The notes under the pieces were generated by a model, which did not search any database, was not told where the DNA came from, and saw only the letters and a program-made list of their open reading frames with translations. DNA of 64,000 nt from Progne subis subis (taxonomy: Eukaryota > Chordata > Aves > Passeriformes > Hirundinidae). This document shows, one piece after another, positions 23,382 through 34,980 of the stretch. The position numbers were made by a program, and so were the translations under genes. The DNA is taken from assembly GCA_022316685.1 (NCBI GenBank), contig JAKJHU010000168.1, forward strand, positions 372,001 through 436,000, written 5' to 3'. How positions within the stretch are numbered: position 1 is the first letter of the stretch; the number at the start of each line of letters is the position of its first letter.

Positions 23382-25344
23382 AGATGTTATGCTCTGGGTG
23401 TAGGTCTATCTTTGTTTCCCAGAGGTGGAGCTGGAAAAGGCTCCTGAGGATGTTCTGCTCTCTCCCCAGTGGCAGGGCTGCGGCTCAGGGGCTGTCACTG
23501 CCCGGGGCTTTCTGCAGGCACTGCCTCCCTGCTGAGGATGCTGTGTGGGGGTAATGAGATGGAGGTGGATCAGAGTTAGCCCTGCCTGGCCTCCCTGTTG
23601 CAGGCAAATGGATTTTCAGCTCCAAAAAGTTTGTCATGACTGCTGGGACACCCCCGTACCTTCTCCTGCTCAGTGGGTGCCAGAAAAAGCTTTGTCTAAA
23701 ACAGCTTCCCATCAGGGAAGCATGGGTTTCAGCATGGCCTCAAGCATCAGTCTGCTGCAGGACTGAGTTTTGTATTTATTTTTCATCTTCACTGAGCATC
23801 TGTTCAGATTCTTCTCTGACTTTATCAGACAGTAACTGCTACCTTCTCCCAAATGGGATCACATCCCTGCCTTGAATGTCACGGAATGTCTCTTGGTTCC
23901 AGCCTGTTCCATGCCAAACACCAGCTGCTGGGAGTCCCAAAATGAAGAGGGACAAGATGACAGAGAGGGCTGATTATGGAGGGGAACTCTCCTGTAAATA
24001 AGTGCTTTGAAAGCCACGCTGGATACCAGGAAATCCCTCACCTCCCTCCGTCTGCGTCTTTGTGAAAGCAGGGGATGGTTTTGCTCTGCAGGGAGCACCT
24101 GCAGCCAGCCATGAGTCCTGGGCGGCTGGAATGTCCCCACAGCACTGGGACTGGAGCTGTGCAGTGTTTTCCCTGTGTGGAGGGTTTTCCCAGCCAGTGC
24201 CCTGTGTTGTGCTGCAGGGGGCTGGCCAGGAGCAGCGCTTGGGGCCGGTCAGGTGGCATCGGGTTGCCCAGGAATGGGATGAGGCCAGATGGCTGCTTTG
24301 GAAGTAGAGGCAGGGAAATGTGTTGCTGCCTGCCGGACACCCACCCCTCCTGCCCCAAATCCCCCCAGAAATGAGCTGGTCCTCAGTGCTCAAGGTGGGG
24401 GTGGAGCAGTGCCGCAGCACCCAGCCAGGAGCCTGGATAATTTCAGGCTTATTTTGTGTTTCTCAAATACTTTTCAGCTGAGGTTCCCAAAGCACATTTC
24501 AAATAATAGACAATTCTTCTTTTTACTGCCCGTTTCAGGCTACTAAATGCTATTTTCCTTTTCCACGGAAGCAATTTTGGGCACACGGAAGCTGCTTGGC
24601 CTCTGCAGACACACACAGTGCAGCCGAGGCTGGGAGAGGAGTAATTTAAGAGTCCCAGGCTTGAGTTCTCCTTTTTATGCTGTTTCTGCCAGATTTGGGT
24701 CTATGATTCTCCACAAAAGGTAGCCAAGGCAAAATAAATGTGGAATTAGATAGTACATGGAAGCAGACTGGGTGATGGGTCCCAGCCAAGCTCCAAATGC
24801 TCCTGATGCCAGGGTTTATGGATTGCTGTTAATCTGAGAGGTAGTGTTGTACACTTAATAGGTGTGTGACTGATGCTGGTGCCAGGAGATTGGCCGTTCT
24901 CATCAGGTCATTCTTTATTTATAACCTAAAGCAGCTGGAAGTTTCCTCCTGGAGGGAGCAGAGGTCCTGGAGCCGCACTGGCAGGGATATGGCAGGGTCG
25001 GTCCTTCTGCTGTCACCAGCCTGCTGTGAGTTGGCCTCAGGGTGAGTCCTGGAGCCGTGCTGGCTGGAGCTGGGCTCTCCCTCCCTCTGGCATGGGGCAG
25101 GAGCAGAGAAGCAGCTCTGGAGAAGGACCTGCAGCTCCTCTCAGCCCATGGTCTCTCTTGCAAGGAGAGGCTGTGCTGAGAGAGACAGTGCTCAGGATGG
25201 AGAGGGACTTCCCTCCCTCTCTCACTCAACCCCTTCCCACCCATCCATCAGTTTAAAAATAGCTGCTGGGGGTCTTTTTAATCCCAGAAGCCTCAGACCG
25301 GTGAGACTGGCTGGGAAGGGAAGGGGAGGGAGCGATGTGCCTGA
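23382..25344. other. Single-copy DNA, no gene recognised
   Basis: GC-rich flanks surround a mildly AT-rich patch near 24430-24740. No exon or repeat body is recognised. Confidence 0.5.
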
Positions 25345-25500
25345 GCGTGCACTCAGTTCAATTAACCAGCGCCGTGTCAAACACCACTAAGCTCCCCGTC
25401 CCCCTGCCCGGGCTCAATTAACTCTCCCTTTAATGAGAGCCTGCCTCTTGCCTCGCTCAGCTAATTAAAGAGCCCATGCCAGTAAGCCGTGGCACCAGGT
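25345..25500. promoter_or_regulatory. Homeodomain-motif cluster, candidate enhancer
   Basis: Within about 115 bp lie TCAATTAAC at 25358-25366, the identical 9-mer again at 25414-25422, CTTTAATGAG just after it, and CTAATTAAAG at 25461-25470. All are homeodomain-type ATTA cores in an otherwise GC-rich setting. The exact repeat of the 9-mer 56 bp apart is unusual for chance. Function is inferred from motifs alone. Confidence 0.35.
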
Positions 25501-25640
25501 TGACGGTGGGGAGCTTTTCTGAGCAGGATGTGAAGGGAAGAGGGATCACGCTGGCAGCAGCTGCTTGGCTGGGGGCCCTGTGGATTCAGCTCACCCCCAC
25601 CGAGCTACTGGAAATGGAATATCAGGTTTTAAACCCTGGT

Positions 25641-25648
25641 TATAAATA
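25641..25648 (+). promoter_or_regulatory. TATA-like box
   Basis: TATAAATA lies in the context GGTTATAAATACGAG and is followed by GC-rich sequence. It sits about 170 bp downstream of the homeodomain-motif cluster. No downstream exon is recognised, so a start site is only a possibility. Confidence 0.2.
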
Positions 25649-25911
25649 CGAGTGCGGGAGCTGATGCAACCCTGGCAGAGAGCGAGGTGTTTGGAAACAG
25701 GAGACTGCTGGCAGGGCAGGCAGAGCTGCCCCACTCCCCCACACTGCCTGGGAAAGCGCTGAGGGGGTCCCTGCCCCCACTCCCACCACTCCCACACACC
25801 TGGGCCTTCACTGAGGGAATTAGCCGGGGTAATCTGTGGGCTCCACTGGCTCCTGGGTCTCTTGCCCCCTCTAATAAGTCACTCAGACTGGAGAAATCTC
25901 TGGTGAGATCT
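25649..25911. other. GC-rich single-copy DNA
   Basis: No coding exon or repeat is recognised after the TATA-like box. Confidence 0.4.
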
Positions 25912-25996
25912 TAGAGCCTCTTCCAGTTCCTAAAGGGGCTACAAGAGAGCTTGAGAGGAGCTTTGGACAAGGAAAATGTACTTGGAGTGACAAGAT
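25912..25996 (+). mobile_element. CR1 LINE internal fragment
   Basis: A sense CR1 piece holds CCAGTTCCTAAAGGGGCTAC, GAGGAGCTTTGGACAAGG and GAGTGACAAGATAAG. It stops before the usual 3' region and has no terminus, so it has been truncated at both ends. Confidence 0.75.
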
Positions 25997-26100
25997 AAGT
26001 TCCTGAAGCACTTGGACATCTTGGTTCCCCCCTCCAAGAGCACATCTGTGCCGAGGTGGGTCAGAGAGGGACTGGATGGGAAGCCAAGGGAAGGGTGTTC

Positions 26101-26190
26101 ACAGAATCCAAAATGGTTTGGATTGAATGGGACCTTCAAGACCATCTCATGCCATCCCCCTGCCATGGTTGCTTCAAGTCCCATCAACCT
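26101..26190 (-). mobile_element. CR1 LINE 3' fragment
   Basis: Antisense CR1 3' tail: ACAGAATCCAAAATGGTTTG, GGGACCTTCAAGACCATC, CCCCCTGCCATGG. Together with the plus-strand piece at 25912 it forms a second opposite-orientation pair. The order of the pieces does not fit simple twin priming, so two insertions or a later rearrangement are likelier. Confidence 0.8.
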
Positions 26191-27094
26191 TTCCCCATAG
26201 GAGAAGTGTTCCATCCCTCAGGTGTTTCAGGACATGCTGAGCCCTGGCAGGACCCATGGGTGTTTTCTGGCTGAGATGTGTCAGAGCTCTGTCTGCATCA
26301 CCTGCAGGGGTTTGGGAGTGGAAGTACCAAGGCAAAAACACCTCTGCTGCCTGCATCTGTGGCTGCTCCAAAAATCCTGTTCCCATTAATAGAAAAAATG
26401 TCCTGCTCTGGGTGGGGCAAATGGGGGTCCCGGTGATTTAGCTGGGGTGAGTCCCTTGCACTGCAATCTCTCAGCTTCTTCCCAGCAATGACTGTAATTT
26501 GTTAGGAATAGACCTTTGTTTGGAATTCAGGAAAGAATTTTGCACCTGCTGAGGAGTCTTCCGGGCTGGTATAGAAGAAGCACAGCAACGACTCAAATAA
26601 TAAACTGTAGGTTTCAAAGGAATGTCTTGAGCAGCCTAATGGTTTGATACCTGTGAAGTTTCTTGCAGGACTTTGCGACCAGGCATTTATCAGGTGTCAG
26701 AGTGATGGGAAGCAGGGGAGGGCAGGACAGGCAGAATCAGAAGTTTTGGGTGTGGGGGCTGCTCTTGGCTCTGTGCCTACACCTGCTGCATTCTGCACCT
26801 TTCCACCTTGCCTATTTTCCTTTTCAGTAGCAGGTTTGTTCCTTGCCTGAGCCGAGAGCGTGGCACCAGCCCACAGCTCTGTAGAGGATAAAGGACAGCC
26901 CCCGCTCTGCTCCTGCCCCGAGCCCTGCTCCTCACCTTCCAAAGCATCCTGCACCTCCATCCCTAAGCTCTGGGATACTTTGGCCAGGTGTGGATGCATC
27001 TGCAAGAGGCAGAGCTGCTATTTCTGCCGCCCCTGGGGAGGGCAAAGAGCTGATGAGGAGATACTGGTTCATCCCTGCAGCCCCCGCACCCTCG
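26191..27094. other. Single-copy DNA, no gene recognised
   Basis: An AT-richer patch lies at about 26480-26680. Composition rises in CpG toward the island that follows. Confidence 0.5.
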
Positions 27095-27293
27095 GCCCCT
27101 CTGGGGCTGAAGATCCGTGCTGTTCTCGGCGAGTTCTGTGCGGTCACTCCGGGATTTTAGCCCCAGCACCGCGCCCCTCTCGTGCTTCGTCCCGCGCGTG
27201 TCCAGCCGCGGTGCTTGCAGCCGGAGGGATGCGGTGGGAGCGGGGATGCAGCGGGGAAATCCTTCCCGTGCACCCGCCTGCGGAGCCCTTTAG

Positions 27294-27391
27294 ATGTCGC
27301 GCTGGAGCAGCGAGTCCCCCGTGAGCCCTCGGCCTCCTCCTCCTCCTCCTCCTGCTGCTGCTCGCCTCCAGCCTGGCCGCGGCAGTCTCCG
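27294..27391 (+). CDS. Possible first coding exon in the CpG island (speculative)
   Basis: An ATG at 27294 opens a 33-codon frame, proline- and alanine-rich in the middle because it reads through the CCT/GCT run. It closes with TAA at 27393. That TAA overlaps a splice-donor-like site (CCG then GTAACT, donor G at 27392), so a spliced transcript would leave the frame open after 32 codons plus two bases. The alternative plus frame reads the run as ten leucines followed by ASSLAAAVSG, like a signal peptide, but an in-frame TGA at 27322 leaves it without a start codon. I do not recognise the protein. This could equally be 5' untranslated sequence. Confidence 0.15.
27334..27363. repeat. CCT/CTG trinucleotide run
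   Basis: About ten trinucleotides (seven CTC or CCT phases followed by three CTG) lie within the CpG island. Runs of this kind are common in GC-rich first exons and promoters and may vary in length. Confidence 0.8.
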
Positions 27392-27480
27392 GTAACTCTG
27401 TCTGCTGGCGTCTGGCTCCGGACGAGTCACGCGGAGCCGTCGCTACCACATTGCCTGGCACGGACGGGAAGGGCTGGCAC

Positions 27481-30400
27481 CACTTAGGCTGTGGCTTGGA
27501 AATAGCTTGGAGATCTCTTGGGATCTTTGGGATCTCATGGGGTCTCCCAGGGCTCTGCCCGGTGCCGTTTTCCCCACCCGTGGGGGGCTCGGGCTGCTCC
27601 CCGCTCTCCCGGGAAAGGTATAAATCAGTGTCCCTGCAGGAGCCAGAGGGTGTCCGGTTACCCCGGGCTCCGAGGCATCCTCCTCGCAGAGCCGGGGCCG
27701 TCTCACATGCCGAAACTTTGCTCAGGGCTCTTGGCCGGCTTTGGGGAAAATCTCAGTTCACTGACGGTGACACGGTGTGGGCAACGTTTTGGGGAATGCT
27801 GGGAACTCCTGGGACACTCATCTCCTGTTGCTGCATGTCCCGTGCACTGGTGATGAAGCAGAAATCCAGCTCTGGGGTGGGATGCGGGATTGGAAGGGGT
27901 CAAAACAAGGAGTTACCCCCACTCTGCATCTGCTGCTACCCCTCTCCCCCAGGGCAGGCTGGTTGTGACCTCTGCCACTTCTCTCTCCCCCTGTTACTTC
28001 TCACCTTTCCATTTTCTTGGCCTAATTTTTCATTTTCTTGTTCCTTTTGCAGTCTGAGCCTTGGTCCCTTCTCCTCCCACTGCTAGCTCTCTGCCCACCC
28101 TTGGGTCCCGAGCCAGCTCTGGGTGATGCTGCCCCACGGAAGCGGAGAGCCCTGCTGGAGGAAGCTCCAGGGGAATAGGGTGGGGGGGTCTCCAAGAGAT
28201 CCATAGCCCAGTGTGGCACTTCTTTGAACAGAGCTGTCCAGGTGTGAAGTATCCTTCTGCTGGCACATTAAATTGCATTTCCAGTCCTCTTTGGGGGCCT
28301 GTCTGATCAGAGGAGGACAGGTTATAGACCCAAACTCTTGTGCTCTGCATGCATTTTGTCTTGGCTAAGCTGTTTCTGGGCTGGCTCATTTTGTTCCGGC
28401 CCTGCCATTTCTGGGGTGAGTGACATCACAGGCTCCAGAGCTGAGCCACAGGGGGGGATTTGGTTGTGGAAAGATTGGATCATTCAGTTCAAAGGTAGAA
28501 GATCCTGCTTCTCTGGAGGTAGTTCAAAAAAGCCTAGAATTGCTTCCAAAACTCCGATTACCTGACCTTGGGCATGAATGCTGTGCTTCCTGCAAGGCAC
28601 CCCTGCCAGGCTCTGGAAGGGATCTCATCCCAGCAGGACGCAGCCCAGCCCTCAGGACATGTTAGGGTTCTGTTTGAGGAGCTGAATCTGGTCCCCCTAA
28701 TCCGATGGCCCTTGGAGCTCCCTGGTTTGCAGCAGTCCCTGTGCCAGGTGCAATGCAACTTGAATTCCTGCCTTGAAGCTCTGAGCTCTTCCTCCACCTG
28801 TGGTGGCTTTGTCTCTCCTTGTTTCCCACCTGGAGATGGATAGAGGGAAGCTGCTTTCTGGAGGAGACACCTTGAGATGTGGAAGGGGCAGGCATTTGAT
28901 TTTCACTCGTAGGTGGTCCCCAGAAAAGCCACCCTGGGCAGGAGGTGCCAGTGCCTGAGCAGTGACAAACGTGTCCTCTGTGAGCCAAGCTGGCTTCCCA
29001 GGCCAGCTGGATGTCTGTGGAGCATGGTTCATCCTCCACCAGAGATCAAGTCCTGCTCCTGCTCTGTGGGACTTTTACCATCCCTTTCAGCAGACATCAA
29101 GCTCTGGGCTGATTCATTTGGGAGATGGACGAACAGAATAAGCAATTATTATTTATGGTTCTTCTGCCTCATTTGCTAGTTGTGAGAAGGAAGCTGTGTT
29201 GGGTTGCTGGATGGTTCCCAGGGAGAGGGGACCTCCATGGATTCCAGCTTCTTTCCACAGGGCTGACTATGGTGAATGGGGAAGGCAGAGAGGCAGGGAG
29301 AGGAGTTACATGGATGCAGTGCTGTGAGGAATGGTACCTCGTGGTGACCAGTGTGCTCCCAGGGCTGCAGCACAATCCCTCCCAGTGCTGCTGGGCCCTG
29401 CTGGGTGCATGAAGCACCACCAGCAGCCAGGATGTGGGTGAAACAGGGAAGACATTCTCATTCCCTTTCCCAGCAGGCTGGAGGAACAGCAAGAAACAGG
29501 TTCAGCGCTAGAAATGTGGGAGCACAGATGCCTCTCCCCTCCTTTTCTTCCTTTCCCCCTGACTTTATAGTACTCTGGGGTTTCTCCCAAGCCCCTCTGC
29601 GGCCCTGCACGGGGAGGCTGCAGCACCAGGCACAGCTCACGGGGCTTTGGGACCCGCGTGCTCCCAGCGCGTGATCCGTGGGAAAGGTGGGATGGTGGCA
29701 GCAGGGCAAAGGGAAAGGAGTGGGAGAAGGGTGTCCCCCTGAGTCCCCCTGTACCACTGAGCGTGCAGTGAATTCCTGCTCGCTGGGCTCATGTGAGAGC
29801 ATTATCCCCAGGATGAGCTCATGCGCGAAGCGCGCGGGTTATCCGTGTGATTCCGGGTGCTGGGGCACCGCTGGCGGATTCCCTGGAGTTATGTGCAGTT
29901 GCCATTTCCACGCATTCCTGGGTTAACAGCCGATCAGGTTTCGCTCTTCACGTCCCCATTGAGCGCTCAGGGCTGCGGCTCCGACGCTGGTGATGGAGCG
30001 AAATCCCTTGGCTGTCTGGCTTTTGCTTTCCCAAACCTGGCCTGTTCCTCTTCCTTGACCTACTCCAGGCACTCCCTCCTCTCTCCCATGGCATTTACTA
30101 CATTGCAGGTTCTCCCTCTCCTCCCTTATTTTAAGTTGAGCTTTAATTTGTGATGCTGCTAGAAGTTGGTTGGGGCCGTTGCTGTGTAGGATTCTTGGAG
30201 AGCTCCTGTCCCCTTGCTGGTGTGTGGATCAGGCTGGTGATGAGCCACCACATCCATCAGAACCCTTGCTCTGCTCCAGTGGGGTGTCCTTGCAGAAAAC
30301 CAGAGTCTGGAGCAGCGCGATTCCCCCCTGTCCCTTTGTCTCTGTTTCCTCACTCGTGGGAGGACCTCAGGGAAGGTGAAGCTGAGGAAGGAGACCTGGC

Positions 30401-33064
30401 TGTGTTCTACCAAGAGACTTGGCTTTCTGTTTATCATTCGGTCTCCAGTGGGTCAGTCATGGGACCAGCCCTGGAAGGGTGTTTGTGACTATAGTGGAGT
30501 CAACTCATCTCAACCACTCCCACCCAGGCCATGAGAGGGTCTGCCAGGCTTTCTGGAGCACCTGCACGTGGCTGTTGGGCACCTATGGCAAAGGACACAA
30601 ATCTTTGACTTGCTCAGCTCTTGGCTCTTTACCTAGTGAGGAAGGGGTGGGGGAATCAGGACAGCCAAAAGTTGCAGAAAATGAGCTCTTCTACGTTTGG
30701 TGGGTGTCCATGTACAGTAAGAGGCTCGGGGCTGGGACCAGGCTGAGCTCGCTGTGACAGTCAGGGTTGTGGCCCTTCACCTACACCCATCCAAGGGAGA
30801 ATCCTGGGAGAGCCCAGGTATGTCTCCAAGGGGTGAAGCCAACACACATAGATCGATGTCCATCTCATTAGTATCGTTGCAGAAGTGGTTGGAGCCTGTT
30901 CCTCTGCTTCCCAAGGTCACCCCAGCTTTGAGAGGGAACATCTGCATGGAAGCTCATGGCTATGCTTCAGGGTGTGAATTTGCTGCCAGTCCATAGTACA
31001 GGTGACTCTTCAAGCCTTGGAGTGACCTTCAAAGCCAGGGCCAGGCATGGAGGTGATGATGCTTAGATTTCCCTGGTTCCAAGTCAGGGAGTGAGGTGGG
31101 TGAGGAAAGAGCCTGATCACCCAAAATGGGTTTCCGCGCTCTATCCAAGGGTCTACAATACCAGGGTGGAATCAGCTCATCCCTTGGGACTCTGCAGGGG
31201 AGTGCTTGGAAGGAGAGCTGTGGGAGGGCTGGACCAGCTGGAGACCAGGTGAATTTTCTGCTCTGCTGAAAACTGAAGGTGTTGGCGGAGTTTTGGGGGG
31301 TTGGGCAGGTACTGTGCAAGTGTTGCTGCTGGCTCTCTCAGTCCTGAGCCCATCCCTTCTCTCCTTCTCCCCTCTGCAAGGATGGTAACAGTGTGTCCAC
31401 AGCAGGGAAGAGCTGCTTTGGATGCTCTAGGAAGTAGCCTTTCAAAAGAAAGATAATGCATGAATCGCCCTTTTCTGGAGAGTTCTGTGCTGCCAGTTTG
31501 TTAGGACGTGAGCAAGAAGAATTTATGACATCAGCCTCAAATAAATTGCTGAAACTGTCTGTGCAAATGGGGCAGAGGACTAAACTCAGAGATTGATTTT
31601 ATTGTTTTTCCATCTTCTGTGCCTTAAAAAGCAAAAGATGGAGTGGCGTGAATAGATATAAAACACTGTAATGGCCAAATTTGGAAAAATCTTAGAAAAA
31701 ACTGGAAGGACACGGCTGTGATCACAGCAAATGTGTGTGCTGCCTTCTCCTGCGCTGATCCCACACTGTGTGGATTCGGGCACTGACGTGGTCCTGCCCT
31801 TCTGGGGAGGGGCAAGTCTGACGTGTTGTTTTAGAAGGTATTTTATATACATCCTAGCTGTGCATTGCAGCTCTGTTACTGTTGTTACAAGAACCTTTTT
31901 AATTTCCTGCCTTTTTTTTTTCCCCCCACTGTGCGACATCAGGATGCTGTAAGTGAGGTTCCCTTTGTCGGTGCGTGGAGGAAGAGGGAGGGCTGAACAC
32001 GGGTGCTTGGAGAGGAGGTGCGCCCCTGCTTGGGAGAGGGACCCGGGGAGATGGGAGTACACTGGGCTCCCACCCTGGAGCGATGGAGGAGAGTGAGGTG
32101 GAAAGAAAACACAGCCGGGGATCAAACACATGAGTGTGTACTGAGCTGTACTGCTTCAAACCTTCTTGTTCAGCAGCAGTGAGGTGAAAGGTGTTGACAT
32201 ATTAAATGGTGGCAATTAGGCCAGGAGTTAACACCTTATTAAGCAGGACTGGGGGCAGTTGGCACCTCCAAACCTCCATGTCTGCAGGCTCAGCAGGGAT
32301 ACAGCATGGAGAGATTTGTTCCCGACCATTGGGGCTGTGCCAGTCGTTTCTGAGGTCCATAAAACTCTCTTGGCTTATGGATGAGGCAGCAAACCCTTGG
32401 CAAACCCAAGGGCAAAATGGAAGTCTTCGGGCTTGCTGTGGGGCTGGCAGCCTGGAGGAAGGGCTCATTCCTCAGTGACTGTGAGAGAGAGAGACATCAG
32501 TCCATGAAATGCAATAAATCCTGTCATGTTGCAATTTTTATCGTGTTACTGGGATGCATCTCCATAAGGGCCTTTCATGAGGCCCAGGCCCTGTATTTGC
32601 TATCTGGCTTGGTTGTCCTGCTCCTGATTCAGCCCATCTGAGAAATTCCAGGGATGCTGTTGGGCTTTCTTGGGTTGTTGCCTGGTTTGGAGGGTGAAAC
32701 CCCAGCCAGTCTCAGGGGTGGCAGTGGGGACGCCCTTGGAGCCTGGTGTGGAACAGGACATGGCCCATGGGCCTGGGAATATTTTGGAGATGGCATCTCT
32801 TCCAGCTGGGCATGGTGCAGGAGGAGTTGTGCCAGCCAGGACATCCCAGGACATAGTGCGGGGAGCTGATTTTCCTACACTGGTGTTGGCTGGCATTCCC
32901 AGATGCAGCTGGGGAATCCTCATCTGACTTCCAAATTTGCTTCTGATCCCTTTCCTTGCAGGTTCCTTCATTGGGATGACTGCATGGCCTGGGGATGGGG
33001 TGAGGTTGGTTCCTGCTTGGACAGCCTGGGTGCTCCTCTGCTCCAGCCTCTGCTGACATCACCG
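27481..33064. other. Single-copy DNA, no gene recognised
   Basis: This 5.6 kb stretch lacks recognisable repeat bodies. It includes a small CpG-enriched patch at about 29640-29990 (around GCGCGAAGCGCGCGGG) and an AT-richer patch at about 31440-31930. If the CpG island is a promoter this may be first-intron sequence, but I see no second exon I can defend. Confidence 0.45.
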
Positions 33065-33208
33065 GTGGAGTCAACTTCCCTGGAAGTGTTCAAAAAACGT
33101 GTGGATATGGCATTTGGTGACAAAGTTCAGTGGGGCACCTGGCAGTCCTTGTTTAGTGGTAGGACTTGATCATCTTAGAGGGCTTTTCCAGCCATGATTC
33201 TGTGATGT
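33065..33208 (+). mobile_element. CR1 LINE 3' fragment, older subfamily
   Basis: The sense tail has a different consensus from most copies here: TCCCTGGAAGTGTTCAAAAA, CGTGTGGATATGGCATTTGG, GGACTTGATCATCTTAGAGG and the terminus ATGATTCTGTGATG. This matches the more ancestral type of bird CR1 3' end. Confidence 0.88.
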
Positions 33209-34269
33209 TCACACCATCCTCTGCCTTTTCCCCATGCTCAGGAGGAGGGTAGATTTTCTGGCCTCATGAGTTGTGATGTCGCTGCTGTCAGCGTGGCAGG
33301 GCAGGGTGATGTCACGGCACCGTGATCCCAGGGAGGAGGAGGCTCCTGGCAGGTGTGAACACGCGGGGGGAGCCGCTGGGGAAACCATTGAACTGAACCG
33401 GGATGGAGCAACGTCAAAGCGGAGCGGGCGTCAGAGCTGCTCCACTGTCAGTGCCGTGGCTTTCAGGGTTTGCTTTTATGTGACAGCTGCTTCCAAAGGC
33501 TGGCGGCTCTCCAGGAGCCGGGGCAGGGTGAGTGGTGTGGCCGGTCCCCCGGCAGCGTGCCCTGCCCTTCAGAGAGACGGGCTCGCTGCTGCGGACAAGA
33601 GGCATTTTTGTGGTTCTTGTGGTTCCCTGTGTTTTTTGTGAGAAGGGAAGAGGCAGCTGGAGCGTAGACTCTCAGCTCGAGCGCACTCCGGGTCAGGCCA
33701 GCAGCCCTGGGGGGTTTGCAGTGCCTGGCCTGGCACAGTGCCCACGGCCCAGGGGGCTGCTCTGGGTCCCCGAGCGCTGCCGGCTGAAAGGGAGGTGTGT
33801 GCTCCCCAGTGCCACGTCCCTGGGCCCCTGTGCTCACTGTGCCCACCCCTGAGCAATGGCATGGGGTTATAGCCCCTGCCTTGCCGGCTGGGCCAGGGGA
33901 AGAGCCCAGGGTAGCCCAGGACATCGAGACTTTGCTGTGGCCTGGGGTTTCCAAGTCTGCTGCTTTGGTACAGGGCTGTGTGAAGGCATCTTTTACCCTG
34001 ACAGCAAACCCATGGTGACAGCTACCGCGAGGGGTGAGATTAAAACCAGATGCACTCCTCTCTCTCAAACGCCAGTGAAGCCAGAAACAGCTCTCTGGGG
34101 ACGGATAGTCTGGGAAGGGCTTGGATGTGCTGCTTTGCCCCCGCTCGGCCCTGGAGCCCAGAGGCACCGCTCAGCCCAGGGCCAGGGAGTGCCCAGCCGG
34201 TGCTGCCTGGCAGGAGTGGGCACCGTGGGGCCCTCGCCCAAGAGGCAGCGTGGCCTGGAGCACGTGCGG
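33209..34269. other. GC- and CpG-enriched single-copy DNA
   Basis: CpG density is raised at about 33290-33700, including a short inverted repeat TCACGG-CA-CCGTGA at 33312-33325. A 234-codon minus-strand open frame (33463-34167) spans the block but shows no recognisable domain. It is probably a consequence of the GC content. Confidence 0.4.
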
Positions 34270-34470
34270 CCGTGGCTAATGAGAAGAGACATCGTTAATT
34301 AGAACAAGGCGGCGCATCGTATGTGTGGCGCCGGCTTTGAAAGGGCTTTGCGTGTTGTCTTCGTTAGGGGTGTGAGAATGCAGCTCACTCGCTTTTTCTT
34401 TCTGAGCAAATTAAGGACACATTTCACCCATCAGGAGATGAAATAAAATATGAGCAGGGAGGGAGCGTGC
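34270..34470. promoter_or_regulatory. Candidate non-coding regulatory block
   Basis: After a CACGTG E-box at 34261-34266 come CTAATGAG (34277) and GTTAATTAGAAC (TAATTA at 34296-34301). GCGCC-containing sequence follows, then an AT-rich stretch with AAATTAAGG and AAATAAAATATGAGC. The mix of intact CpGs with homeodomain cores in non-repetitive DNA resembles conserved enhancers. No alignment was possible. Confidence 0.3.
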
Positions 34471-34980
34471 CTGACGAGCTCCCTGTGCCCGTCCAGCCTC
34501 CTCTGCCCCACGTGTGGCTGACCTCGTGGCGGGCAGGTGCTGCCCGACCCTGCCTGCCCTGGCAGCAGCGTCTGCTGGCCCCTACCTGCCATCACATGGG
34601 GCCTCGTGACCTTTCCAACCCACCTGGGGTGAGCAGGGGGACACGGTGCACTTTGGCGCTTGGCAGGGTGAAGATGCCCGTGGCTGCAGCAGCTGGTGGA
34701 ACCTGAAGCCTTCAGGATGCTCTGGCCTCGTGGAAGACCGAGGTCTGTACCATGGTGGGATTCCTCTCCTCAGTACTGGCTGTACCGATGACAATCCTTA
34801 AGTTATTTTTAAATTTTCTTTTCCTGCTGCTGGATTTGACCTCCCCAGAGAAACATCATTACCATCGTTGAGGTCTGGAGAAGAGGATGAGGTGTGGGAT
34901 GGAGGAAGAGAGAGGGAATAAAATACAGCTGTTCCTGTGAACCGTCATGATGTTGGGGTTCTGCAATTAATGGTTCCAAA
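34471..34980. other. Single-copy DNA, no gene recognised
   Basis: GC-rich at first, AT-richer near 34795-34850. No repeat or exon is recognised. Confidence 0.5.

Larger units (their letters stand above)
27095..27480. promoter_or_regulatory. CpG island, candidate promoter
   Basis: By eye I count about 37 CpG dinucleotides in the 360 bp from 27121 to 27480, far above the rest of the window. The motifs include GCGCGTG, CCGCGG and several GGCGG/GCGGG-like strings. In birds, islands of this density usually mark a gene start. The plus strand has a short open frame ending at a donor-like GTAACT (27392), and the minus strand is open for 105 codons (27144-27461), so direction is unresolved. A CCT/CTG trinucleotide run lies inside. 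Confidence 0.55.

Noticed and set aside
33463..34167. 234-codon minus-strand open frame over CpG-enriched DNA
   Set aside because: High GC content explains the lack of stops. No domain, start context or splice structure supports a gene.
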